Shown piece by piece: positions 22,132 through 34,479 of a stretch of DNA of 64,000 bases. Position 1 is the first letter of the stretch; every line of letters begins with the position of its first letter. The notes beneath the pieces were generated by a model. It did no database searches, was not told where the DNA came from, and saw only the letters and a program-made list of their open reading frames with translations. A program made the position numbers and the translations under genes. The stretch comes from Psococerastis gibbosa (Eukaryota; Arthropoda; Insecta; Psocodea; Psocidae): contig OZ020493.1 in assembly GCA_963971405.1 (NCBI GenBank), forward strand, positions 2,542,001-2,606,000. The letters are read 5' to 3'.

Positions 22132-22411
22132 ATACTTTTACTTACTGCTAGATTACATATATTTTTCCTATAGCAAGCTGCAGACGGGGATTAGTCCTTG
22201 TACCTTTATTGGGGAAATAAAACTGTCTTGCATTGTTTAAAATACTCTTGATACGATAAACCAGTCAACATGGGTAGTCTTGCAGTACCATTATAATGCA
22301 TATGGTTTCTATACCATGTTTATTTTACACGTACGAAAGAAATGCCATTAAACGTATCCAGACAACTGGCAGTCATAACCAAATATTGAGCGTTAAAAGC
22401 CCAGTACTCAC

Positions 22412-22657
22412 CGGCGTCGTCCGAGGTCACGTGTATTGAGTCTGTGGTGATAACTTCAATCTCCGTGTCCACTTCCCACGGGTACCTGACACTGTAATAG
22501 TGTTCAGTAGTGCCGGTAACCCATTCCTGGCGAGGTATCATCACATCGGCCTGCACCTGATCCAACTCATGCAGGATCGCCCTATACTCGCCGTCTTCCT
22601 TCTCCCTCGGATTTCTCTCTTTGTTATACGACGTCATTGTCATGGTTTGGATATCCT
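22412..22657 (-). CDS. Exon A3 of tandem-exon gene
   Basis: 246 bp, phase 1-1, splice sites as in A2. Nearly identical to A2 at DNA and protein level, including flanking introns, implying a recent duplication of the whole 1.8-kb unit or an assembly duplication. Confidence 0.75.
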
Positions 22658-23346
22658 CTAAAATAGCCAACCACAATTACAAAAAAAAAAAAATGCAAAA
22701 TTAATCGAAATTTTAAGTACCTGTGCCATTACAATATGCAGGTTGGGTTCACCAAGCTATGCTACAATACAGCTCCGCTACTGGGCTGCTTTACTTCAGT
22801 AACATCCAACGAACGAGGGTTTAGTTTAAATATTTTTGGTAACAGACATATGGTGATATTTGTACATACATTAGTTCTGGGTGTTTGCAGGTAAAACACT
22901 CTTTAATTCCGGATACTCTACTAACTAAGAGCATTTATATAAAGTTTTTCTAAAAGCTTTTTGTGTAAAAGTTTTGAACAGGAATTTCCCGATTGTGCCA
23001 CCATATAGAACCGCAAGCTTCCAGACTTAGTGCGCTTCGCGAAGTTTACCGGGTTAACTAAATCGACCGATGCTCTAACAATAAACTAAATGGACGGATG
23101 TCAATAGTCTCGCGAAAGAGTTCATCGGGAATTAGTGCGTTTGGATAAGTATATATGTCTAGTATTGTATAAATACACTTGATGCGTTATGGAAGTATAA
23201 ATTTAGCGCCATTAAAATGCATATGGTTTCTATGTCAAATTTAATTTAAACAGGTGAAAGGAATGCTATAAACTGTATTCAGGCAACGACCAGTCATTAC
23301 TAAATATTGTAATTTGAATTTCCATGTCAATACGCCTAATACCCAC

Positions 23347-23547
23347 CGTTGTCGTCCAAGTCGAGCAGAGAGCTGGCCACCTTGTCGTCGGAAGCTAACT
23401 GAAAACTCACACTGAAGTCTTCATTCTCCATGTAAACGTCTTCTGGCAGGTTGTTGAGCAGGGCCTCGTCAGGCATCTCCACCTCGTCCGGCGGGTTCTC
23501 CTCATTCTCCTCCTCCTTCCCCATCGCTAATGTTTTTTGGATCTTAT
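23347..23547 (-). CDS. Exon B3 of tandem-exon gene
   Basis: 201 bp, phase 1-1; first B exon in transcription order, between A4 and A3. Near-identical to B1 and B2. Confidence 0.75.
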
Positions 23548-24149
23548 CTGAACAAACTATCAACAATTACAAAAACAATGCAAAAATTGATCAATATTTT
23601 AGGTACCTGTGCCATCGCAATAGGTAGGTTGTGTTCACCAAGCCAAGCATGCAGTACGTTGCGAAATACCAGTAATGCTACAATTTGGTGTTGACTCATT
23701 AGCTACTGTGTTGCAGATACCAAGCTTCAATACAACTTGCATACGTACCTAAATAATTATGGCAAGAGGGCAAGATGTTATTACATTGAAAATGAAAAAT
23801 ACACAAAACCAATCACATTTAAATTACTGATTCTGTGAATTAATATCAATTATCTCACTGTTTTACTTACATACTTTTACTTACTGCCAGATTACATATA
23901 TTTTTCCTATTACAGGCTGCAGACGGGGATTAGTCCTTGTGCCTTTATTGGGAAATAAAACTGTCTTGCATTGTTTAAAATACGCTTGATACGATAAACC
24001 AGTCAACATGGATAGTCTTGCAGTACCATTATAATGCATATGGTTTCTATACCATGTTTATTTTACACGGACGAAAGAAATGCCATTAAACGTATCCAGA
24101 CAACTGGCAGTCATAACCAAATATTGAGCGTTAAAAGCCCAGTACTCAC

Positions 24150-24365
24150 CGGCGTCGTCCGAGGTCACGTGTGTTGAGTCTGTGGTGATAACTTCAATCT
24201 CCGTGCCCACTTCCCACGGGTACCTGACACTGAAATAGTGTTCAGTAGTGCCGGTCACCCATTCCTGGCGAGGTATCATCACATCGGCCTGTACCTGATC
24301 CAACTCATGCTGCGGGATCGCCTTATACTCGCTCTCTTGCTTCGTTGTCATAGTTTGGATGTCCT
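24150..24365 (-). CDS. Exon A4 of tandem-exon gene (first visible)
   Basis: 216 bp, phase 1-1, with acceptor CTAAAATAACC read on the minus strand as GTTATTTTAG. It is shorter than the other A exons: the NKERNPREKEDG stretch is missing and KQESEYKAIPQ takes its place. It is the most diverged A copy, with Y to F in TEHYFSV and D to G in WEVGTEI, so probably the oldest of the set. Upstream exons of the gene are not visible; LINE sequence begins at 24,985. Confidence 0.7.
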
Positions 24366-24399
24366 CTAAAATAACCAACCACAATTACAAAAAAAATAA

Positions 24400-24984
24400 A
24401 TGCAAAACTAATCGAAATTAAGCGCAATCAGAAGCCACGGCCGGGGCATCAGAAAATGTGCAGATAGTTGCTGACGGCCAAAAATTACTTCTGGGTAGCG
24501 ACTCGATGGCTGGGACATAGCAAACTGATAATCCTGCTTAACGTGTAGAATCATTGATATAAAATGCTTCTACTTGCATGTACACCCCAAATACATCTTA
24601 CAATTAGCGCCTACTATCTACAGTTGTGCAAGACGCAATTTTCAGTTTGCAGCATTATATATTATATGCATTTTATATTATATTGATCCAGTTTTGATAG
24701 AGTTTGCACCACAATAAAATTATGTACCGCAAGGCTTCAGTCAGCCCGTGTGTGGTTTCGCTTTTGGCTATACATGTAATGAGATCGCAATACAAATAGT
24801 TAAATAATTATTGGTTAGTAGCTGTTAATCAATTCAGGTTAGTTGGATCAGTTTGCTATAATAGGTAATTCATTCCCAATAAACTCTATGATAACCGTAT
24901 AATGGCAATAAACATTCAAACTTCTATTACTGATCATTTTCCACAAATCAGTGGGCTACCTTTAACAAATTACTCTAATAAAAT
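24400..24984. other. No gene recognised
   Basis: AT-rich. 24,430-24,540 is GC-richer and open on the minus strand (for example PAIESLPRSNFWPSATI) but lacks a start, clear splice sites or family match. Confidence 0.4.
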
Positions 24985-25890
24985 ACAGACGAAGTCACCT
25001 CTACCATAATTGACTTCAACAAACTGAATAAAGACTTTTTAACAGAAACATGGTCTGAAACACTACAAGAAAACCCAAACAAATCTAACGCTGCATTCAT
25101 TTTAAAATTTACTGAACACAACTGTAAGAATAAAACATAACAAGTCAAGTAAAGCACGAATGCTAAAACCATGTATGACTGTTGAATTAATTAACAATAT
25201 AAGAAAAGGCGATAAACTACAAGAAATATTTGAAAAAAACTACCTCACAATACAGCCCTAGCAACCCATAAAAAGAACTTTTCAAAATAGTCAAATTAAA
25301 AATCAAGAATACCAAAGAAATTTATTTTAAAAATAAACTACTTGTTGCAGGTAAAGATATGAGAAAAATCTGGAATATTGTAAATAAAATCATCAACTAC
25401 AAGAAAAACAAGCCGAAACCAATTGAATCAATATCTATTACCAACCAAGTAATAAACTAAAAAATGAACCGAAAAAAATTGCAAATACTTTTAATGATTA
25501 TTACATTGAAATCGGACACACTTTGGCAAACAAAATTAATCAAATCGAGAATTCTGAAGACCAACTGATAAATAACATACCATTACATAACAAACAATAT
25601 TTCTTGACTCCTACCATGGAACCAGATATAGAAAACGCCATAAAAAATGTAAAAAAAAAGTTGTAGTACCGAGGGCGACACCTTAACCTAGCAAAGCCAA
25701 TTTTATAAATTTTTCTAATAAAAAAAAAAAAAAAAAACACTCAGATTGTTACGGCAAACAATGTCACGCAAACCAATTCCACTAAATACCTAGGTCTACT
25801 AATTGATCATAAGTTGAAATGAACATTTAGTATACGTTACAAAAACTTCGAAAGACTATCTACAAACTTGTACAACTGAAAAACATAGCT
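24985..25890 (+). pseudogene. CR1-like LINE ORF2 remnant
   Basis: Plus strand, several frames: FNKLNKDFLTETWSE and IRKGDKLQEIFEKNY, then IANTFNDYYIEIGHTLANKI (linker, parallel to 13.2 kb minus), NNIPLHNKQYFLTPTMEP, then NSTKYLGLLIDHKLK (post-palm RT strand). RT catalytic motifs are missing, and an A-run at 25,722-25,738 sits at the junction. Multiple frameshifts and stops; a fossil. Confidence 0.75.
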
Positions 25891-26156
25891 AACCAATGGT
25901 TAAGGTCGCCCCGGTTAGGCGTAGATCGTGGGTTTGAATCCCGCCAAGCCCAGTTTTTTCCATATCCTCTAATTTCGGTTTTAACGAGGAAGTAACCTCT
26001 TCAACCAAAGTTAATTTAATGTCAGTTATATATACCATATAATACTACAATGTAATGTAGCTGCCAAACTTATTCCAAAGAAACCCTATGAGTTTTGTTG
26101 TATTGTATAAGTTTTAGAAACGGCGCCATGTTCCGAAGATTTGTTCAAGTTCAAGT
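25891..26156 (+). mobile_element. tRNA-derived SINE (family 1)
   Basis: TGGTTAAGGTCGCCCC (box A region) and GGGTTTGAATCCCGCC (box B, GGTTTGAATCC) 30 bp apart, followed by a tRNA-unrelated body and a TTCAAG-repeat tail. The AGATCGTG..TTYGARTYCCGC block recurs at ~52.04 kb. Pol III promoter boxes are inferred from sequence. Confidence 0.65.
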
Positions 26157-26159
26157 TCA

Positions 26160-26390
26160 AAACAGGTTAGCCATTGTTAACTGAGATATAGGCTGGGCGA
26201 ATATAAAATAGCGGTCTACAAGAGACTGACTGGTCTCTAACTCCTCCCATAGTTCGTATTGCCCTCTTTTGTATTATAAAGGCTCTGATTGAGTCAGTCG
26301 AGTTCCCCCAACTTAATATTGCATACATTAGGTGCGACTCAAAGAGCCCATAGTAGACTAGCTTCATTGTCTTTCTATCTACTACAAATG
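26160..26390 (-). pseudogene. LINE ORF2 C-terminal fragment
   Basis: Minus strand: MKLVYYGLFESHLMYAILSW, NSTDSIRAFIIQKRAIRTM, then SCRPLF. This is the conserved post-RT region of CR1/Jockey LINEs (typically YYGLFESHLRYGI..W and LQKRAIR). Short isolated piece. Confidence 0.75.
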
Positions 26391-28105
26391 AGAGACTGAT
26401 TGGATAAGCACGAACGAAATGGCTACCTGATTAAGAGCCCAAAAAATTACTGAAGGCAGCAATGTAAATATTGCAATTTTTTAGTATTCATCCGCTTGTG
26501 TTGCCTCATTCATTATTTTTTCACTTTTATTTTAAAATAATCAATAATTACGGTAAGCTTGGGGAAATTATATCACTTTTATGCTAGTTTTTAGCTTCTC
26601 CCCCATATATATGCCCTTCCCAAAGCTTTCCCATCCCGTGGGGCTAACGTCAAAACAGCCTGGCTCTATATAAGCAGCCGGGGTAGCTAAACTTAATCCA
26701 AAAATATCAAAAAAAAAGTCAATGCGTCTCAATTAATTAGTTGTAACCTATAGTGTTATTCAGAGGGCGAAGTTTAGATTAGCACTGGCAAAAAAAATTA
26801 AGAACGAAAGAATGCAGCACCAAAGGCAATAGACAATCAGTGATCTGAAGTTGGAGATTCTAAATAAGCGCGCGGCGCTTTGAGTTTCTACAACAACAAC
26901 CTGCGTGCACAGCAATGCTATTTTATCCATTACCTCTGCCAGAGTATAATATGCTGCACAATCAAGCCTTTTTTCTATTTTCAACCCGATTCTTTTATAG
27001 ATATACAGCCAAAATGAACCTAAGCTGGTACAGTAAGGGGTAAAGGTCTACTTGAGGTGCCCCGCGGTTCAAAAAGTCTATTAAAAATGCATGTGAAGTG
27101 GTAAGGTAATTTAAATTTAAGCATTTTATAATTGCATCGCTCTGACATGTTCCTTCCATTAAATTTGTCAAAAGTGCCTATAGCTGCCAATTCAATCATT
27201 CGACATAAAATGGGATGTAAGTTAATAACTATGCTTCTCCGACCTTTAATTCTTTCCTAAATGGGTATCTTTTCAGTTATATGAACGATACATAACAAAA
27301 TTCTGTTATTTTATAAGGGGTAGCTTAACTAGACCTTCACCACATATTGCAACTGATTAGATGTTCATTTCTTTCTCGCATCTATGCTACCTTAACTACT
27401 ATAAAACCCAAAATCACCTGAAAATTAAAAAAGACGCTCAAGTTGTTATTTGCCCATAATCGATCGATCACAGTTAAGTTGATCCGCCATGTTCTTGTCA
27501 AGTTCAGCAAGCTTCCCGCGTAGGATCATTACGCACCTTGAGTACCGGCTAATTATAAAAATACGTATTTTTTGTCTATTTTAAAAGATACAATGGTTAT
27601 TTTTTGACATCGCAGCTTCAATTTTTTTCTTTTAGATTTCACATTGAACTACACAAAGAAGATATTTCAAGTAAATGACATTACACTCCGACGCCAAACG
27701 TTACAAGCCGCCATTTGCATTGCATTTTGATTTTGCACAGGGCTCGCCGCATGGGCTGTCGTCATAGAGCATAGACAAGTAACTAATAGAGATAGTGCAG
27801 ATCACAGTGCGCCACATGTCGTGGCAGAAACTGTAAGTTCTTTGTTAAAATGTTGCAAACTTTCATAAGTTTCAGTGTAATTTGTATTAAAGTTTTGAAA
27901 GCAATAAAGCATGTTGGGAATGATTATACGGCTTTAAAAAAGTTAGTATATATTTTTTTCAGCATTAAAGTTATGTATAATCTCTTCGCAAACTTTGTAG
28001 CCTAGTGTTTGGCAATTTTTTAAGCAGACTGAAGACTGAACACTCCCCAGAAATAGTTATACAGCAGCTCTTTATTTAAGCTTTTTCATAATCTCAACAG
28101 TTTCA
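26391..28105. other. No gene seen
   Basis: AT-rich intergenic sequence without supported coding frames, repeats or RNA genes. Short frames such as 26760-26984 have no family signal. Confidence 0.5.
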
Positions 28106-28111
28106 GGTGGG

Positions 28112-28300
28112 CCCAAGGCCGTAGCCAGGATTTTCTTTCGGGGGGGGGGGGGGTTCAGGAATTTCATTGGATATTACATGGTGGTTTTTATTTTTCCTCT
28201 CAAAATCCGATTCTATCTAGTATCAAGCCATGTCCTTTCGGGGGGGGGGGGGGGGGGGTCAACCCCCATGAACCCCCCCCCCCCTCGCTACGGCCTTGGG
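28112..28300. mobile_element. MITE with G/C-run interior
   Basis: Terminal inverted repeats CCCAAGGCCGTAGCCAGG (28112-28129) and, at 28283-28300, its reverse complement with one mismatch. Interior has poly-G at 28,140 and 28,240 and poly-C at 28,272. This GGCGTAGCCAGGA..GGGGG layout is a widespread animal MITE type. No transposase. Confidence 0.65.
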
Positions 28301-28762
28301 TAGGCCTACACCATATGTTATGGTATTCTGTAGTTCACACTGACCAATCTATGTAGTCAAGAAATCAATAAACTGGGGTGACAACTGGTTATACTATTTA
28401 GGCAGCTCATTATTTCATATTTCATATTTCGTGATATTATTAGACCAAAACTGCGAAATAACTTATGGCACATTCCAACAACTTATATGGATTACAAAAT
28501 CGTATATATTTGAAATTGTCATTTTCGATACAATACGAGCCGTAATCTTTTATTTTTTCCCTCCTTTACATCTAAGACCAGCAGAACCGCACATTTTCTG
28601 TTCCTCGATGACAAGTAGGCCTACGTAAATCCTTTCATGGAAGGGAATCCGTATTTTAATATCACACGAGGAGGAGATATTTCAGACAAAAATAGAGAAA
28701 ATAGACAGCCTCAATCACAGAGTGAGCGCTGACGGCTCAATACAAATGCCAATTTCCAATTA

Positions 28763-28936
28763 GGCGGCTATTCCATCTGTCAATCCGTCATTTGTGCATT
28801 AAAATAAGTCTCTCCCATATTATAACTTAATTTATAATAGATAAGTTAAGTAACTACATAATAGTCTCCTTAAAACAAACATCTCATTAGTTTTTAATGC
28901 ACAAATGACGGATTATTGACAGAAGGAATAGCCGTC
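28763..28936. mobile_element. Tc1/mariner-type MITE, 174 bp, TA target
   Basis: TA at 28761-28762 and 28937-28938. Inverted ends GGCGGCTATTCCATCTGTCA and (reverse) GACGGCTATTCCTTCTGTCA extend over ~43 bp to TTTGTGCATTAAAA. No coding capacity. Confidence 0.75.
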
Positions 28937-28962
28937 TAATGGACTATGATCAGTAATATTTG

Positions 28963-29573
28963 CTTCATTTGTGCATATAAAAATGATGAGAATTTTGTTT
29001 TAAGTAGACCAGTATGCAGATACTTAACTTATCTATTATAAATTAAGTTGTGGCTCGTCGAAGGACGATGCAATTGAATAGGCAGTGTAGACTTGAATTG
29101 GTTTGTATTGCAGTGCTTCGACTCAAGTTAGAGTCATTTAACACACAGTGGTTACAATATGAGCTGTGAGACGAGAACGATACATGCTTACAATTAATAT
29201 TGAATTTTATCCAGCCTGCTTCCATATAGAAAAACCAACTCTGTGTCCACAGCTAAAGGAGCTGATGAGACACAGAGGGTAGATTAAAGATATTATTGAA
29301 AAAGAGAAATAAATACGTAAAAGGAAGATTGAGGAATATTGAATTATCTGAATGTGAACAGCGCCATCTACCGGGAAAAAGGTGAAGCTGGAAGCAGACT
29401 GGTTATTACACATGTGGGACTAAGTGGTCCCCACAAAGTTATAAGATGGTAGCAGACATCAATAATAAGTCTCTATACCATATTATTACTTAATTTATAA
29501 TAGATAAGTTAAGTATCTTCATAATATTCTACTTAAAACAAAAATCTCATCATTTTTTGACGCACAAATGAAG
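28963..29573. mobile_element. Related foldback element, 611 bp
   Basis: Left arm 28963-29048 (CTTCATTTGTGC ... TATTATAAATTAAGT) and right arm 29488-29573 are inverted copies, with the same internal blocks (AATTTATAATAGATAAG) as the 174-bp MITE just upstream. The central ~440 bp is unique, so this may be a longer family member or two arms separated by other DNA. Confidence 0.65.
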
Positions 29574-30320
29574 AAAATATGGCAATTGGAATACACGCCT
29601 ATGGTGTTAATGGGGTCTTCTTCTTCAAGTTACCAAGCCCCACCACCGCCATATGCGATACGTTGCGGACCGGGGGTTCAATTGAAGAGCTCGAGATCCG
29701 CCATATTGGTGGATCCTTAATGGCGCCAAGTATGAATTTCATACTAGAGACAATAGAAAATATCTTAATTTTGACGGAAAAAAATTAATTTATCTAACTA
29801 TCTGCACTGGAATTAAGTCTCTATGGAATTTCAAAGACAATGTGAATGCATAAAGCTCTGAATAAGAGGGTTAGAGCATCAAGATTGATATGACTAGGTG
29901 TTCTTCTCAAGTGTTTCTGAGCTTTCGATAGACTATTGTGGGTCTGGGCTGACCATGCCTTGCATTTATTGAGCAAGAGGATGCCTTCTAGGGCAGAACA
30001 AAGCTTATCTATACTCCAAGATTAGGCAAAGAAAACTAGGTTATTACGCAGAAACTAAACTGGGTAGTCAGAACCTACAGAATAGGAAAAGGCTCAGGCC
30101 CCTGATTTCTTTCTTCTTCAAAACTAATACTCTCATAATGAGAGGAAGTTGATCGTGGGGCACGCTTCGTCCGTCCAGAATTCCTTTTCTTCTTTCTTGA
30201 TTAGGTATGTTTTTGGAGGGATAAGGAGGATATCATCCGGATTTGATAGGGGATAAATGCGAAGGTACTGGGTAGTGAAAGGTTTAAGTATAGGAAATTT
30301 TATCAGAAAGGTAATTGCAT
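29574..30320. other. No gene seen
   Basis: No supported frame or repeat; the open stretch 29579-29788 lacks any motif. Confidence 0.45.
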
Positions 30321-30321
30321 T

Positions 30322-33300
30322 CTAAATGCCTACAATAGATATCTTCGCAAGTGCTAACGTCTCGAATAGGTAGGTACCATTAAGCGGCAAGAGTTGCTCT
30401 GTGCCATAAACAGTGCGCAAGTATGAAAATACTTTATTTAATTCGTCGACAGTTATCATTTCCAAATTTGGGATGTCGCCTCTGGCGAGGCTGATGCATC
30501 TTTCTATCATCTCGAGGCAATCGACTAGTGATTCGGGTTGGAGAATTTCGTTTTGTAGTAACGTCCTAATATCGTCCCGGTTAAGGGATTGTTCGAGAGC
30601 TCTCTGAGTTCGTTCCAAATTTTTATGCCTCTACATTTTGATTAAATCTAAGTTCCTTCTGAGGATTTTATATCCCAACTCTATTTTTGAAATATTTACA
30701 GAAACAGGAAATTGTGGTAGTGGTCGAGGATCTTCGCGTTGCCCTGAGGCACCGCCAGATAGCCATTGCTACGGATCTTCGTTATTTGAAGGGCCCGGTT
30801 CTGGTTCGGTAGACTGAGGAGGAGGCTCAGAGTCCTGAAATTTAGAAGATACCTTTCTGAGTCTTTTTACTTTTCGTAAGTTAGCGGTTGTGTTACGGGA
30901 TGTTTTTGTTAGGCCCGTGATTATGGATTCAATCTTTTCGAAGGGTGGATCGATTTTCCGGGGTCGGTTCCTTTCCACATATACGTCCTGATCAGTGACT
31001 ACAGGAGCAGGCTCATTGTTTTTATTGGCATTTTCGAGTCTTTCTTCGGCTAGCTTCTTGTTTTTGCCGAATATTTGATCGTAAAAAGGGAGTAATTCGG
31101 CCCTCCATTTCTCGTTGTATAGCTCGAAAATCGTTAGGTCGAGGTCGGGTTCGACGAGCCTCTCGTAGGGTCCATACAATAGCTCGAATGGCGTATGGCC
31201 TGTGGAGGAGTGGATCGATCGATTATAAATTATTATTGCTGAGGTCATTAGGTTTGTGGTTGATTCGCGAGGATTTTTTATTTGCAGGATCTTTAATTTC
31301 TCAATCAAGGTGGAATGCAGTCTCTCGACGGAGGAGTTCGAATTTGGGTTGTTGACTGTAGTGCAGTGCAATAGAATTTTATGAACCTTGCAAAACTCTT
31401 GAAATGTTTTGTTACAGAACTCATTCCCCTCGTCACAAACTATTCTTTGTGGAATATTGTGATGTGCGAGATACTGCCTTAAGGTGCCTAAGTCGTGTGG
31501 AATTGGTATGCTGATATTGTTGTCGGCTTTCACTTCAGCCCCAATGCCTTTGACGGTGAAGGGTTTCTTGAATAAGTATTGGGGAAATTTCTCGAAGGCC
31601 TGTTTACAATTTATGATTGAATTCGAAGCACCTGAGTCTATAAGGATTTTGAGGTCCAGACCCGGGAGATAGAAGAACGGTAGCTTCGGTTGGGACCTCA
31701 GAGAATTGAGGTCTATTTCTGTTACGTAGCTTGATCGGAGGAGGCCGGAATCTTCGGTATAATTTCCGTCATTCTGTTGTCCATCTTGTTTTTCTTACTG
31801 TTCTCCATTTTCTATTGCCTCATAATATTCTCCCTCACACCGCTCATAGTATTCCTGAGACTGGTGCGCTTGCTGGTCTTCGATTTCGACGTTGCACACC
31901 TCTTGTTTTACCTTTTGCAGTGGACCCTGTGGAGGGCGCGAAGACCATTTAGTGTTTTGCGAAGTGAAGGGGGGTCTGAAGCCTGGTTTGTAGAACGGTT
32001 GTCTAGGCTGGCTATAAGAAACGTGGGTTTTCTGAGGGTTTCTGAATGTTCTCGGAGGGTTTCCGAATCGTCTCGGAGCGAAGCCGGACGGATTCGAGGC
32101 GTAACCGGATTGGCTTGCAGTGTAACCGGAACCAAAGTCTTGGCTGGTTGAGTCTCTGCCTCGGCGGCATTGAGTTTTCGAAGGGTTGTTGATAATAGGG
32201 TCTTGTGGTCATTTCCTGAGTTTTTTTTTAAAATTCGGAGTAGCTCCATTGCTGGTGCTTGTTATCCAGCGCTTTGCATTTCATGAGGCCCTCTTCAATG
32301 GAATCTAGTTCAAAGTGGCTCAAATAGCTCCGATAGGGCTCTTTTATACCGTTTTCAACGGTTCTGAGAGCCAGAAGCTGATATTCTAATTTTTTATGTT
32401 TCCACCATGATGTGTTGCCTCGAAGTGATTGGTTTTCCATGAGAGCTTGATACGCTTTCAGAACCCGACTGTAGACCTCGAGGTATTCGGTTCGGAATTG
32501 CGGGATGGAATTTGTTAACAATGTCACTTCACTTCTGGTGACTGTGGCTTGAGGGTTGGCCTGGCTTTCGTTGTCATCTTCGTCTCCCTCGCTATTCTCG
32601 CCCTTTCTGTCACCGTGGGTCGAGCCTGAATAGTCATTTTCTGTATGGTCTCTTACACCATTATTACAATTTCCTTCGTTACCTGTATTAGTATCATCGT
32701 TTAAATCACCCTCCTTACCCCTATTAACCCCACTAGCACCGACAATCTCCCGGTTTCGCAACCTACGCACCCCAATTTCGAGAAGAATATCGTCTGCCGC
32801 AATTACCTCTTTTCCTCTGGGCATGGTGACACGATTAAATACAAAATTTCAAGTAAGACACAAAGGACAAAATTAGAGTAAGTACGCAATGACACACAGC
32901 AGCTCGTTACCTGTCTGGGCCTACAATTACTATAACAAGTTCACAGAAAAATAAAGCGAAAACTAATGTTCGCAACTAAAATTATCACTAATTTTTTTAT
33001 TTATTCTTATTAGTTATTATTAATTATTATTTTATATTTTTATTTCTTCTTATTAATTAATTCTTTACGTTCAATTCAATGCAATTACCTTATAGGTTTA
33101 TCTGGAAAGGATATGGACAAAGGACTTACAGATACAGAGAAAGGTGCAGCATGTCTGCTTCTGCTGATTCCGAAGGGCCCTTAGATGTCCAGTTGATTTG
33201 AGTTTGAGCCCCAAAGTGCAGCTCGAAGAATGTAGGGTTAATCCAAATGGCGTCGTCACACACACACGGCGTTAATTCCACACACGGATATGAATATGTC

Positions 33301-33420
33301 CCAAATAAAGACTAAAAAGTCACTCGCGTATAGGCGATTTTGGGTATCCTGTCCGCAGCGCCAGTTACGTTCCCAAGGGTGATATTTTATTTTTTTAAAA
33401 AGGATACCCAAAATTTCACT
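30322..33420 (-). mobile_element. Ty3/gypsy-like LTR element (errantivirus-like), broken fossil
   Basis: Minus-strand element. Parts in order: gag-like region (~32.0-32.82 kb), aspartic protease region (~31.5-31.74 kb, DSGAS motif), integrase core and tail (~30.77-31.48 kb), then an open piece at 30.32-30.62 kb where an env-like gene stands in insect gypsy elements. A candidate tRNA primer-binding site lies near 33.35 kb, which would put the 5' LTR at the right. I did not recognise a reverse transcriptase or define either LTR. The element is broken, with several breaks. Age unknown; the parts remain readable, so it is moderately young. Confidence 0.75.
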
Positions 33421-34479
33421 CCTACCTTCTATGCCGCTCAGCTCAGACTAGCCCTGCTGAGCGCCCACAGCCCAGGTGCATGGCCTGGGTTGCTGACTGG
33501 ATGATTGCCCCGTCAGCATGGGAGCCCAGCACTTGCAGTTCGCAGGGACGTAACTATGTGGTTTATTGCTCAGCAGGTTTTTGCAAAAATGTGTCCATTC
33601 CTGGCTCAACGATACGCTTCCACAAATACGTGTTGTAACTGTTGTTTCATTTCTGGAATACAATATTATCATGTGTACCGGCACCGTGTTTACGTTTGTA
33701 GCTTATGGAAAACTGTTGTAATCTTATCAGTTTTGTTTTGTGCAATGGTAAATAAATGTCATAATTTTTAACTAACTATTTGACTACGGTACTACAAGAA
33801 ATTATATAGAACAGACTAGGCACAACCGTATCCAACACAAATTTAGTACTTAGTTACTTCTACTAATGCCTTTTCTATTGAAGATTGGCGATCATCATGG
33901 CAATTTTAGTCATCACTGCTGCACTGGGCATCTAGGGAATTGTAATACAGTGGGTTACCATTGGTTTTTGCTGTTAACTCTTCATTTAGTTCCCCCGAAT
34001 TTCCCAACCCTGAGAAAAAATAATGCCCTGCACAAATAATACTGTGTTTTTCGCTCATTCCGGCTCAAGCTCGGTCCCCTACATGTTCAGTCGCCACTTT
34101 AGATGACAGATTAGGGATTTTCACCACTGAGACGATAAGGTATTACTCAGTTAAGCTCAGCTAACTCAGCTACTTTGAGGGCAACAAAGAAGCCAAAGAA
34201 GGTCCGGATGAACTGAAGACTCCAAAATTCCTACTTTCGCTACTGATACTGCCATTCGATGCGCTTTTTCATCAGAAATCTGCCGGTGCAGTCCGATTGG
34301 CCATAAACGGTCAGAGTACCGAGTTTTAGTGGTTTTAAATTTGGCTATTCACAGGAAAAACGATCAGGGTGCCAGTGAGTTTTGGGAAGAACGATCAGGG
34401 TCCATTATTTAAGTATTAGCCTACCGATCCCAAAATTAATATTGCTACAAACGACGTGTATTGTCGCAGGCAGCTGTCA
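33421..34479. other. No gene seen
   Basis: Non-coding by inspection. ACGATCAGGGTSC occurs twice (34,357 and 34,389), a short imperfect direct repeat. Possibly includes LTR remnants of the neighbouring fossil. Confidence 0.4.

Larger units (their letters stand above)
19690..24400 (-). repeat. Tandem array of ~1.8-kb units, each with one B exon and one A exon
   Basis: Exon A copies start at 24365, 22657, 20862 and 19630; exon B copies start at 23547, 21751 and 20013. The central spacing is 1,795-1,796 bp; others are 1,738, 1,708 and 1,232 bp. Introns are copied along with the exons (for example GATACGATAAACCAGTCAAC and CTTCCAGACTTAGTGC recur), and central units are almost identical. Duplication therefore involved genomic DNA and was recent. 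Confidence 0.9.

Noticed and set aside
33505-33771. 88-codon plus-strand frame
   Set aside because: Low-complexity, no motif, no splice context.
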